Positions 17,470 to 25,625 of a stretch of 64,000 nt of DNA are shown piece after piece; position 1 is the first letter of the stretch, and each line of letters begins with the position of its first letter. This stretch comes from Desulfatiglans anilini DSM 4660 (lineage in GTDB: Bacteria; Desulfobacterota; DSM-4660; Desulfatiglandales; Desulfatiglandaceae): assembly GCF_000422285.1 (NCBI RefSeq), contig NZ_AULM01000014.1:1-64000 (forward strand), read 5' to 3'. The notes below the pieces were generated by a model, which saw only the letters and a list, made by a program, of their open reading frames with translations, was not told where the DNA came from and did no database searches. The translations under genes were made by a program, and so were the position numbers.

Positions 17470-20430
17470 ATGTTCAAGGGGTGGTTCATTTCCCTGATCG
17501 TGATGGGCAATCTGACGGCCCTTTTCCTCGTCGCCTATTACGCCGAACGGCGCGAGCGGAAAGGGAAGAGTCTGGTCGCGAACCCCTATGTCTATTCCCT
17601 CTCCCTGGCGGTCTACTGCACCTCCTGGACCTTTTACGGCAGCGTGGGCGAGGCGGCCACCTCGGGGCTGTCCTTTCTGCCGGTCTACCTCGGCCCCACC
17701 CTGATGTCGTGCCTCTGGGGGGTCCTCCTGATCAAGATCATCGTCATCGCGAAGCGCCACCGCATCACCACCATCTCGGATTTTCTGAGCTCCCGCTACG
17801 GGAACTCGCTCTTCATCTCCATCCTGGTCACCCTGGTCTCGCTGATCGGCATCACCCCCTATCTCGGGCTCCAGATGAAGGCCATCCTGAACGCCTTCAC
17901 GATCCTTGCCGGCGAGTCGCGGGGCATCACCGCCACCGGATGGGTGATCACCCTGGTCCTCGGCGTCTTCGCGGTCATCTTCGGCGCGCGCCGCCTGGAT
18001 TCGTCCGAACGGCACGGCGGACTGGTCCTCGCCATCGCCTTCGAATCCCTGGTCAAGCTGGTCGCCTTCCTGGGCGTCGGGATCTTCGTCACCTACGGGC
18101 TCTTCGACGGCTTCGGGGAGATCTTCAGCCGCATCCAGGCATCGGACCAGGGGCACCTGATGACGATCGGCGAGGGGTCCACCGTCAGCTATCTGGAGTG
18201 GTCCTCGCTCCTTTTCCTCTCCATGATGGCCGTCCTCTTCCTGCCCCGCCAGTTCCAGATGGCGGTGGTGGAAAACGCCGATCCCTCCCACGTCTACAAG
18301 GCCATGTGGCTCTTTCCGCTCTACCTCCTGCTGATGAATATCTTCGTCCTGCCGATCGCCTTCGGGGGGATCCTCCTCGGCAGGCACCAGGCGGAGGCCG
18401 ACACCTTCGTCCTCACCATCCCCCTGACCCAGGGCAGCCCCGCCCTGGCCCTCCTGGTCCTGATCGGCGGCTTTTCGGCCGCCAGCGGCATGATCATCGT
18501 GGAATCCCTGGCCTTGAGCACCATGGTCATGAACAGCCTCGTCATGCCGGCCATCTTCCGCTTCCGGCAGATCAGGGGGTTTCCCGCGCTGATCCTGAAC
18601 ATCAAACGCTTCATCATCATCGGGTGCGTTTTCCTCGGCTATTTCTTCGCGGTCTTCATCGGCCGCTTCTACACACTGGTGCAGATCGGCCTCAAATCCT
18701 TCGAGGCCGTCACGATCTTCGCCCCGGCCTTCATCCTGGGCCTTTACTGGAAGAAGGGCAACAAGAAGGGGGCGATCGCCGGCATCCTGGCCGGCTTCGG
18801 TGTGTGGACCTACACCCTTCTGCTGCCGGCCCTCATCCGCGCGCACGTGCTCCCCGACGAATGGGGCGCCCAATCCCTGATGCAGAACGTGTTCCTGAGC
18901 CCCAGGGCCCTCTTCGGACTCGAAGGGCTCGACAAATGGAGCCACTCCCTCTTCTGGGGGCTGCTCTTCAACGTCGTCGCCTACATCGGGGTCTCGCTCG
19001 CCACCGCCAAGCGCGGGGAGGAAGAGCGGCAGGCCCTGCTGTTCGTGGAGGCCTACGACCCGGCGCTGGTCTCCCCGAAGAGCCTTTACAGCATCGAACA
19101 GATCGAAGCCATCCTCGAGCAGTACATCGGCAGGCAGGAGGCGTCCGATGTCATCGGCCGCTTCATGGCCCGACACGGGATCGAGCGCGGAGCGATCAGC
19201 CGGGACGATTTGATCCGCCTGCGGGACGAGGCCAAACGGATCCTGTCCGGGGCCCTCGGATCCTCCATGGCCGCCATCCTCTTCGAGGACAAATCGATCC
19301 TCACCGAAAAGGAGCGGGACGAGCTTTCGAGCTCCGTCAAGATGATGACCGACACGCTGCGCCTGTCCCGCCACGAGCTGTCCGAGGCCAACCGGAACCT
19401 GGCCTACCTCAAGGCCTTCAGCGAAAACATCATCGAAAGCGCCCCCTTCGGGATCGTGGCCGTGGACGCCCACCTCCACGTCACCTATTGGAACCGGGAG
19501 ATGGAGACGCTGACGGTCATCCCCAAGGCGGCGGCCATCGGCCGGCCGGTCCAGCCCCTGATCCCCTGGATCCCCGAGGAGACCTGGACCCTTGGAAAGC
19601 AGCAGGAACGGACGGTGGAATCGCCCGCCCTGCAGCACATCAAGATCAACATCAGTCCGTTCAAAGACCCCTCCGGCGGGCTGGTCGCCATTTTCGAAAA
19701 CATCACCCAGAAGAAGATCATGGAAAAGCAGCTGCTCCAGACCTCGAAGCTGGCGAGCCTCGGCAAACTGACGGCCGGCATCTCCCACGAGATCGGCAAC
19801 CCGCTCGCCTCGATCAGTTCACTGGTGCAGGAGCTCCAGTCCCTCGAACTCCGCAGCGATCAGGATGTGGCCTTCACGCAGGAGTCCCTGAACAACATCA
19901 ACGGACACCTGGCCCGCATCTCCAAGATCGTCCGGAGCCTCGGCGATTTCGCGCGCCTTTCCTCTTCCGAAAAGGTGCCCACCGACATCCCCGGGCTGGT
20001 CGAGCAGACCGTCAATCTCCTCAAATACGACAAACGGTCGCGGAAGGTGGAGTTCGTCACCCGGATGGGCAAGATCCCCCAGCTCCGCGTCAATCCCGAC
20101 CAGATCCAGCAGGTCTTCCTGAATCTCATGCTCAATGCCGTCGACGCGATGCCGGAGGGCGGCAGGCTCGAGGTGTCGATCGAGGACAAGGACCGATGGA
20201 TCGACATCCGCTTCCGGGACACCGGGAGCGGTATCGACGAATCGCTGATCGACCGCATCTTCGACCCCTTTTTCTCCACCAAACCCATGGGCAAAGGCAC
20301 CGGCCTCGGGCTGAGCATCTGCTACGGCATCATCAAGGAGCACAACGGGAGCATCAGCGTCAGAAGCAGCAAAGGGAACGGGACCAGCTTTGAAATCAGG
20401 CTGCCAAAAGAGGAGGCATCACATGGCTGA
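17470..20430 (+). CDS. Sodium:solute symporter / sensor histidine kinase hybrid (CbrA-like)
   Basis: A 986-aa inner-membrane protein. Residues about 1-560 form a sodium:solute symporter with 12 or more helices. A linker and PAS domain follow (about 640-750, IIESAPFGIVAVDAHLHV), then HisKA with His773 in GISHEIGNPLASISSL, and HATPase_c (about 840-985) with NAVDAMPEGG, DTGSGID and GKGTGLGLSI. It should sense or co-transport a solute and phosphorylate a response regulator. The next gene's start overlaps its end (ATGGCTGA), making that degenerate regulator an obvious partner; the intact regulator at 23490 is another. The solute is unknown; acetate or another organic acid is suggested only by context. 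Confidence 0.92.
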   Translation: MFKGWFISLIVMGNLTALFLVAYYAERRERKGKSLVANPYVYSLSLAVYCTSWTFYGSVGEAATSGLSFLPVYLGPTLMSCLWGVLLIKIIVIAKRHRITTISDFLSSRYGNSLFISILVTLVSLIGITPYLGLQMKAILNAFTILAGESRGITATGWVITLVLGVFAVIFGARRLDSSERHGGLVLAIAFESLVKLVAFLGVGIFVTYGLFDGFGEIFSRIQASDQGHLMTIGEGSTVSYLEWSSLLFLSMMAVLFLPRQFQMAVVENADPSHVYKAMWLFPLYLLLMNIFVLPIAFGGILLGRHQAEADTFVLTIPLTQGSPALALLVLIGGFSAASGMIIVESLALSTMVMNSLVMPAIFRFRQIRGFPALILNIKRFIIIGCVFLGYFFAVFIGRFYTLVQIGLKSFEAVTIFAPAFILGLYWKKGNKKGAIAGILAGFGVWTYTLLLPALIRAHVLPDEWGAQSLMQNVFLSPRALFGLEGLDKWSHSLFWGLLFNVVAYIGVSLATAKRGEEERQALLFVEAYDPALVSPKSLYSIEQIEAILEQYIGRQEASDVIGRFMARHGIERGAISRDDLIRLRDEAKRILSGALGSSMAAILFEDKSILTEKERDELSSSVKMMTDTLRLSRHELSEANRNLAYLKAFSENIIESAPFGIVAVDAHLHVTYWNREMETLTVIPKAAAIGRPVQPLIPWIPEETWTLGKQQERTVESPALQHIKINISPFKDPSGGLVAIFENITQKKIMEKQLLQTSKLASLGKLTAGISHEIGNPLASISSLVQELQSLELRSDQDVAFTQESLNNINGHLARISKIVRSLGDFARLSSSEKVPTDIPGLVEQTVNLLKYDKRSRKVEFVTRMGKIPQLRVNPDQIQQVFLNLMLNAVDAMPEGGRLEVSIEDKDRWIDIRFRDTGSGIDESLIDRIFDPFFSTKPMGKGTGLGLSICYGIIKEHNGSISVRSSKGNGTSFEIRLPKEEASHG

Positions 20431-21589
20431 AACCATACTCATCGTCGAAGACGAGGACACCCTCAGGGAATCTCTCACCCGGGTCTTTGAGCGGGAGGGC
20501 TACGAAGTCGTCCCCGTGAGCAGCGCGGAGCCGGCCATGGAGCTTTTCGAGGAGGGCTCCTTCGACCTGATCCTGACCGACATCATCCTTCCGGGGATGA
20601 CGGGGATCGAATTGATCAAGCGCGTAAAGGAGGCCGCACCCGAGCAGGCCTGCATCGTCATGACCGCTTACGCCTCGCTCGAGACGGCGGTCGAAACTCT
20701 GCGAGCGGGGGCCTATGACTACATCGTCAAACCGATCATCCACGAAGAGATCAAGCAGACCGTTCGAAACGCCCTCAAACTGAGGGCCCTGCAGGAGGAG
20801 AACGCCCAACTGCGCGAACAGGTCGCCGGCTATTATGACACCCGGCACCTGATCGGCGCCCACCCCGCCATCGCGTCCGTCCGGGACCGCGTCCACAAGG
20901 TGGCGGAGGCCAGGAGCCCCGTCCTTTTAACCGGCGAGATCGGGACCGGCAAGAAGCTCGTCGCCCGGATGATCCATGAAGCGGGATCCAGGATGCGCCT
21001 GCCTTTTCTCGAGGTGCACTGCGAGGCCCTGTCGCCCGCCGGGCAGGAAGAGGCCCTGTTCGGCGGGCGAGGAGCCCAGGGTCCGCAGGGTCAGACGGGC
21101 GCCCGCGGCCTCCTCGAAAGGGCCCGGGGCGGGACGGTCTACCTGAACCGCGTCGACGCCCTCGCCCTTCCCGTCCAGCAGCTGCTGCTCTCCGTCCTGT
21201 CAGAGGGCCGCATCCGCCCGGCCGGCGGGGGGGCGGACACGCCCTTCGGGGCGCTCATCATCTCCGGAACGGAGAAGGGCCTCGGAGCGGCCGTTGCGGA
21301 AGGCCGGTTCCTCGGCGCCCTCCAGCAGCGGCTGCGGGTCGCTGAGCTGCAGCTGCCGCCGCTGCGCGAACGGGGGGAAGACATCCAGGAACTGGCCGCT
21401 TTCTTCGTGAGCCGTTACAACCGCGCCTTCGGCAAGGCCGTCGAGGGCCTCGCCCCGGAGGCCTGGGCCCGGTTGCAGGCCTACGCATGGCCCGGCAATG
21501 TGCTGGAACTCAGAAACCTTCTCGAGCGGGCCGTTCTGCTCACCCGGAACGGCCGGCTCCAGCCGGCGGACTTTCCGCCCCTTTCGTAA
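20423..21589 (+). CDS. Response regulator with degenerate NtrC-type AAA+ domain and no HTH
   Basis: A 388-aa protein. The receiver domain is intact: acidic DED cluster, phospho-Asp53 in LTDIILPGM, Thr in MTAYAS, Lys in VKPI. The AAA+ part keeps Walker A (GEIGTGKK, 171-178) and the NtrC layout (PLRERGEDI, AWPGNVLELRNLLERA). It lacks the sigma-54-contacting GAFTGA loop, replaced by GGRGAQGPQGQTGARG. Its Walker B reads GGTVYLNRVD instead of LDE, and the protein stops without a DNA-binding HTH. It should accept phosphate but not activate sigma-54 transcription. GAGGAGG precedes the ATG, and it overlaps the kinase gene. It is a close paralog of the regulator at 23490. Confidence 0.88.
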   Translation: MAETILIVEDEDTLRESLTRVFEREGYEVVPVSSAEPAMELFEEGSFDLILTDIILPGMTGIELIKRVKEAAPEQACIVMTAYASLETAVETLRAGAYDYIVKPIIHEEIKQTVRNALKLRALQEENAQLREQVAGYYDTRHLIGAHPAIASVRDRVHKVAEARSPVLLTGEIGTGKKLVARMIHEAGSRMRLPFLEVHCEALSPAGQEEALFGGRGAQGPQGQTGARGLLERARGGTVYLNRVDALALPVQQLLLSVLSEGRIRPAGGGADTPFGALIISGTEKGLGAAVAEGRFLGALQQRLRVAELQLPPLRERGEDIQELAAFFVSRYNRAFGKAVEGLAPEAWARLQAYAWPGNVLELRNLLERAVLLTRNGRLQPADFPPLS

Positions 21590-21591
21590 TC

Positions 21592-23490
21592 ATGCTGACA
21601 GAAGACGTTATCCGGTTTCTCTCGGGGGTTCCCCCTTTCCAGTTCCTGGACAGAGGGGAGATGGAGCGGGTGGCCAGGGATGCCTCTCTGGAATTCTATC
21701 CCGTCAACACACTGATTCTCAAACAGAACGGGCCCCCCAGCGACGCCCTGAGGGTTATCAAGAAGGGGGCGGTCAAGGTCGTCATCGAGGGGGATGAAGG
21801 GGAGGAAATCGTCACGGAGTACAAGGGCGAAGGGGACAATTTCGGGTTCCTGTCCATGATCGGAAAGGACCGCCAGCGCACCACGGTCAAGGCCATCGAA
21901 GACACCCTCTGCTACATCCTGAGCAGGGAGCGGGTCCAGCGGCTCCTCGAGTCCAGCCCGGCCTTCGCCGAGTATTTCCTGTCGTACCTGTCCCGTTACG
22001 TCGATCGGACCTCTCAGGAGATGCGACGGCGAAGCCAGCTCCAGAGCGCACACGACCGGCTCCTCTTCACCACGCCGGTGGGGAACATCGCCATGGACCT
22101 GATCACGGTGCCCGGGTCCATCTCCATCCAGGAAGCCGCCAGAACCATGGTCAGACACCGGATCAGCTCGCTCGTCATCCTGAACGAGCACAACCTGCCC
22201 ACGGGCATCGTAACCGACCGCGATCTGCGCGAGAAGGTCGTGGCGACGGGGCGAAGCGTCTCGGAGCCGGTCCGGAACATCAGCCACCTCGCCCTGATCC
22301 GGGCCGACGGAAAGGGATCCTGCTTCGAGGCCCTCATGAAAATGATCCAGTACAACATCCACCATCTCCTCGTGGTGGAGGAAGGCGAAATCAAAGGGAT
22401 CATCACCAACCATGACCTCATGCTGCTCCAGGGGACCTCCCCTGTCTCCTTCGCGAAGGACATCCTCCTCCAGGACAGCCTGGAGGGGCTGATCCCCCTG
22501 ATGTCGAAGGTCTTCAACGTCATCGGGCTGCTGCTCAAGGAAGGCAGCCACTACGCCCAACTCGCGGGCATCATCTCCGAGATCTACGACCGGCTCATCC
22601 GAAGGGTCCTCGAGCTGACCGAAAAGGAGATGGGGCCGCCGCCGCTGCCCTATTGCTGGGTGGCCCTCGGAAGCGAAGGGCGCCGGGAACAGATCTTCAA
22701 GACGGACCAGGACAATGCCCTCATCTACTCCGACCCGGCCACCCCCGGCGAGGAGATCGACGCAGCGGGCTATTTCTCCGTCTTCAGCAACCGGGTCAAA
22801 GAGAACCTCGGCTCCCTCGGGATTCCGGCCTGCCCCCAGGGACTCATGGCGGCCAACCCCCGCTGGTGCCAGCCGATCCGGACCTGGAAGGCGGTCTTCA
22901 CCCAATGGATTGCGGAGCCTTCCGAGGGGGACTTGGCGAATGCGCTCAATTTTTTCGACGCCCGGCCGCTTTTCGGCAAGTCCATGCTGTTTCAGGGGAT
23001 CCGAAGCCACATCACGCCCTGGATCGTGGAGGAAGGCGGCGCGTTTCTGAGTGCGCTTGGGCGGCTGGCCGTCAGGACCCCTCCCCCGGCCGGCTTCGTC
23101 GGCAATGCGATCTTCGAAAAAAACGGAGAACAGAGGACGGAGATCGATCTGAAGCGGCGCGGAATCCTCCCGATCGTCGACCTCGTCCGGCTGTTCGCGC
23201 TCTCGATCGGTCTTCCGGAAACCGCCACCCTCGGAAGGATCAAGGCCCTGCGCATCAAGGACCCGGCTTTTGCACCGATGGAACGGGAGCTGCTTCACAC
23301 CTTCGAGTACCTGATGCTGACCCTCACCCATCACCAGTATGAACAGATCCGGTTGGGGCTCGCCCCGGACTCCTTGCTGCAGCCCGCGGACATGAGCAGC
23401 CTCGAGAAGAAGACCTTGCGGGAGGCCTTCCGTCTGATCGAGTCCCTGCAGCAACTCGCGCGGGAGCGTTTCGATCCGGGGACGGCCTGA
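21592..23490 (+). CDS. cNMP-binding/CBS/nucleotidyltransferase signalling protein, paralog 2
   Basis: A 632-aa paralog of the protein at 13362, with the same order: cNMP-like beta-roll (about 10-130), CBS pair (about 165-285, including TGIVTDRDLREKVV), DUF294 nucleotidyltransferase-like domain with GSEGRREQIFKTDQDNALIY (about 360-379), and a helical C-terminal domain. The active-site DQD is present. The start follows the previous stop by two bases without a strong ribosome site, so translation is probably coupled. Its stop overlaps the start of the next regulator (TGATG). Sitting between two response regulators, it may modulate the same pathway. Confidence 0.85.
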   Translation: MLTEDVIRFLSGVPPFQFLDRGEMERVARDASLEFYPVNTLILKQNGPPSDALRVIKKGAVKVVIEGDEGEEIVTEYKGEGDNFGFLSMIGKDRQRTTVKAIEDTLCYILSRERVQRLLESSPAFAEYFLSYLSRYVDRTSQEMRRRSQLQSAHDRLLFTTPVGNIAMDLITVPGSISIQEAARTMVRHRISSLVILNEHNLPTGIVTDRDLREKVVATGRSVSEPVRNISHLALIRADGKGSCFEALMKMIQYNIHHLLVVEEGEIKGIITNHDLMLLQGTSPVSFAKDILLQDSLEGLIPLMSKVFNVIGLLLKEGSHYAQLAGIISEIYDRLIRRVLELTEKEMGPPPLPYCWVALGSEGRREQIFKTDQDNALIYSDPATPGEEIDAAGYFSVFSNRVKENLGSLGIPACPQGLMAANPRWCQPIRTWKAVFTQWIAEPSEGDLANALNFFDARPLFGKSMLFQGIRSHITPWIVEEGGAFLSALGRLAVRTPPPAGFVGNAIFEKNGEQRTEIDLKRRGILPIVDLVRLFALSIGLPETATLGRIKALRIKDPAFAPMERELLHTFEYLMLTLTHHQYEQIRLGLAPDSLLQPADMSSLEKKTLREAFRLIESLQQLARERFDPGTA

Positions 23491-24833
23491 TGTCCGAGCG
23501 TATTCTCATCGTCGAAGACGAGGCGGCTCTGTGCGAGTCGTTGCGGCGGGTGTTCGAGCGCGACGGGTACGACGTCTCGACCGCCGGCAACGCCGAGGCG
23601 GGCCTGCTTCTCTACGAGGCGGGGGGGCACGATCTGATCCTCTGCGACATCCTCCTGCCGGGCATGGACGGCATCGAGTTCCTCGAGGCGGTCAGGAAAC
23701 GCTGCCCTGAGCAGATCGTGATCGTCATGACGGCCTACGCCTCGATCGAAACGGCGGTCGGCGCGTTGAGGGCTGGCGCCCACGACTATATCCTGAAGCC
23801 GGTGATCCACGAGGAGATCAAACGCCTGGTCCGGATGGCGCTCCATCAGCGGTCGCTCCAGTCAGAGAATGCGCTGCTCCGCAAACAACTCGAAGAACGG
23901 CACGATTTTCAGAACATCCTCGGCGCGAGCACCGCGATCCAGGGCTTGATCGAACAGGTCAAACGGGTCGCCGATTCACGCAGCAACATTCTGGTCCTGG
24001 GGGAAACCGGGACGGGCAAGGAGCTTTTCACCCGCGCCATCCATCACAACAGCCCGCGGCGGAGCAAACCCTTCATCCCCATCAACTGCAGCGCCATCCC
24101 CGATCATCTGCTGGAATCGGAGCTGTTCGGCTATGTGAAAGGGGCCTTTACGGGGGCGACCCAGACCAAGCGCGGGCTCTTCGAAGAGGCCGATGAGGGG
24201 ACCGTCTTCCTGGACGAGATCGCCGACCTGAGCCCGCACCTCCAGGCGAAGCTCCTGCGCGTGATCGACGACCACGAGATCCGGCCGCTCGGCTCTACCC
24301 AGAGCCGCAAGGTCGATCTCCGGTTCATCGCCGCCACCAACCGGGATGTGATCCAGGCCGTGCGGGAAGGAACGCTGCGTGAGGATCTCTTTTACCGTCT
24401 GAACGTCGTCACCCTGCACCTTCCGCCCCTCAGGGAGCGGAAGGAGGACATCCCCATTCTGGCGGCTCAGTTCATCGCCAAATTCGCCCAGGAACTCGGG
24501 AAGCGGGTCCGCGACCTGGACCCGGCCGCCGCCCGCCTCCTGAGGGAGTACCCCTGGCCCGGGAACGTGCGCGAACTCCAGAACATCATCGAACGGGCCG
24601 TCTTGATCACCGACGGCACATTGATCCGCCCCGGACACCTCCCCGAAGGCCTGAAGACCGGAGGGACGTTCGCCGGCCAGTCTTTGGAGGAGGGCCTTTC
24701 CATCGAGGGCTATACCAAGGCCTTCATCCGCCGTTACCAGGCCACCCTGACCGAACAGCAGCTGGCCGACCGCCTGGGCATCACCCGCAAGGCCCTCTGG
24801 GAAAAGCGCAAGCGCTGGAATCTAACTCGCTAG
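23490..24833 (+). CDS. Sigma-54-dependent response regulator (NtrC family, CbrB-like)
   Basis: A 447-aa transcription activator. The receiver has phospho-Asp53; the AAA+ domain has Walker A GETGTGKE (171-178), the sigma-54 loop GYVKGAFTGATQ, Walker B EGTVFLDEIADLS, and the arginine finger region REDLFYRLNVV. The C-terminal HTH is EQQLADRLGITRKALWEKRK. Phosphorylation by the symporter-kinase at 17470 is likely from context. Targets are unknown; a near-consensus sigma-54 site lies ahead of acs at 30845. The last 4 bp overlap the convergent J-domain gene. Confidence 0.94.
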   Translation: MSERILIVEDEAALCESLRRVFERDGYDVSTAGNAEAGLLLYEAGGHDLILCDILLPGMDGIEFLEAVRKRCPEQIVIVMTAYASIETAVGALRAGAHDYILKPVIHEEIKRLVRMALHQRSLQSENALLRKQLEERHDFQNILGASTAIQGLIEQVKRVADSRSNILVLGETGTGKELFTRAIHHNSPRRSKPFIPINCSAIPDHLLESELFGYVKGAFTGATQTKRGLFEEADEGTVFLDEIADLSPHLQAKLLRVIDDHEIRPLGSTQSRKVDLRFIAATNRDVIQAVREGTLREDLFYRLNVVTLHLPPLRERKEDIPILAAQFIAKFAQELGKRVRDLDPAAARLLREYPWPGNVRELQNIIERAVLITDGTLIRPGHLPEGLKTGGTFAGQSLEEGLSIEGYTKAFIRRYQATLTEQQLADRLGITRKALWEKRKRWNLTR

Positions 24834-25144
24834 TCCTTGTTCGGACCATCGCCCCAGAGGGGGTCTCCGAAGCGCTCGATGAGCCAGTCTTCGGGAGAGA
24901 GATTTTTCCTGATATCGTCTGCTTCGAAGGAATATTGATAATGGTTGCAGTAATCCATGATCTTCCGGTAGGCCTCGATGATCCGGCGGGTCATCTCATG
25001 ACGGGCGTCGGCATCGTCCGCCGAGCGGTCGGGATGCCATTTTTCGAGGAGCATGCGGTAGTGGGTCTTGATCTGCTTCAGGGTCGCCCTTTCCGGCAGA
25101 CCGAGGACCTCTTTCGCGGCAGTGATTTCACGGTATCTTTTCAT
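24830..25144 (-). CDS. J-domain (DnaJ-like) protein
   Basis: A 104-aa single-domain protein. The J-domain runs from AKEVLGLPERATLKQIKTHY through the HPD motif in LEKWHPDRS to RIIEAYRKIMDYC. The tail (SPEDWLIERFGDPLWGDG) is acidic and shows no glycine-rich or zinc domain. It should stimulate an Hsp70 ATPase; the client is unknown. It is the only minus-strand gene inside the 13.4-30.5 kb cluster and separates paralog 3 from the regulators. Confidence 0.82.
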   Translation of the reverse strand: MKRYREITAAKEVLGLPERATLKQIKTHYRMLLEKWHPDRSADDADARHEMTRRIIEAYRKIMDYCNHYQYSFEADDIRKNLSPEDWLIERFGDPLWGDGPNKD

Positions 25145-25625
25145 GAGCGGCTCCCGCCTCCAGACGGCTTTCGGATGAATAGCCGGCTTTTACACCCCCA
25201 TGCCGATCTTGTCAACCAGGCCCCGGTCACGACCCGTCCCCCTCCCCGCCGGTTACCTTTTTTCCTCATTCACCGTCTCATTTGCTACCAAAAGTAACGC
25301 GCTTTCAGGTATCGCCCGACCGGCCGCGATTTCTCCAGGAGGCAGGTCTTTTTCGCCGGCGGACCCATGCGCGGGAGCCGGTTCCACCCTCCGTCCCCGC
25401 ATGTCGCCGGAGGTCGATGCCTGCCCGGATCTCCCGGTGGCGCCCCGCATCCAGGCATCCTGTTACCTTATGTAGCACGACAGGCCTCTTCCCCGGATCC
25501 GGAGAGGCCGCACCGCGGGTCCGAGCGCGCCCTCTTTCAATAAATTGATCAACGATATCGATTCATTACAATTCAAGGGCGCCAAACTCGCTCCCCCGGC
25601 ACAGGAGTTGCTTAACCAATCCATC
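25145..25625. other. Gene-less spacer with a pair of GTTAC/GTAGC dyads
   Basis: I see no gene. Two 15-bp dyads face each other: GCTAC-N5-GTAAC at 25284-25298 and GTTAC-N5-GTAGC at 25462-25476. Their outer pentamers are exact reverse complements of each other. They lie about 150 and 330 bp before the ATG at 25626 and could bind one regulator as an operator pair. No sigma-54 or strong sigma-70 promoter was found. Confidence 0.4.

Noticed and set aside
17437-19788. 783-codon minus-strand frame opposite the symporter-kinase
   Set aside because: It is rich in Gly, Asp and Glu in antisense pattern, has no family features, and lies opposite an evident kinase.
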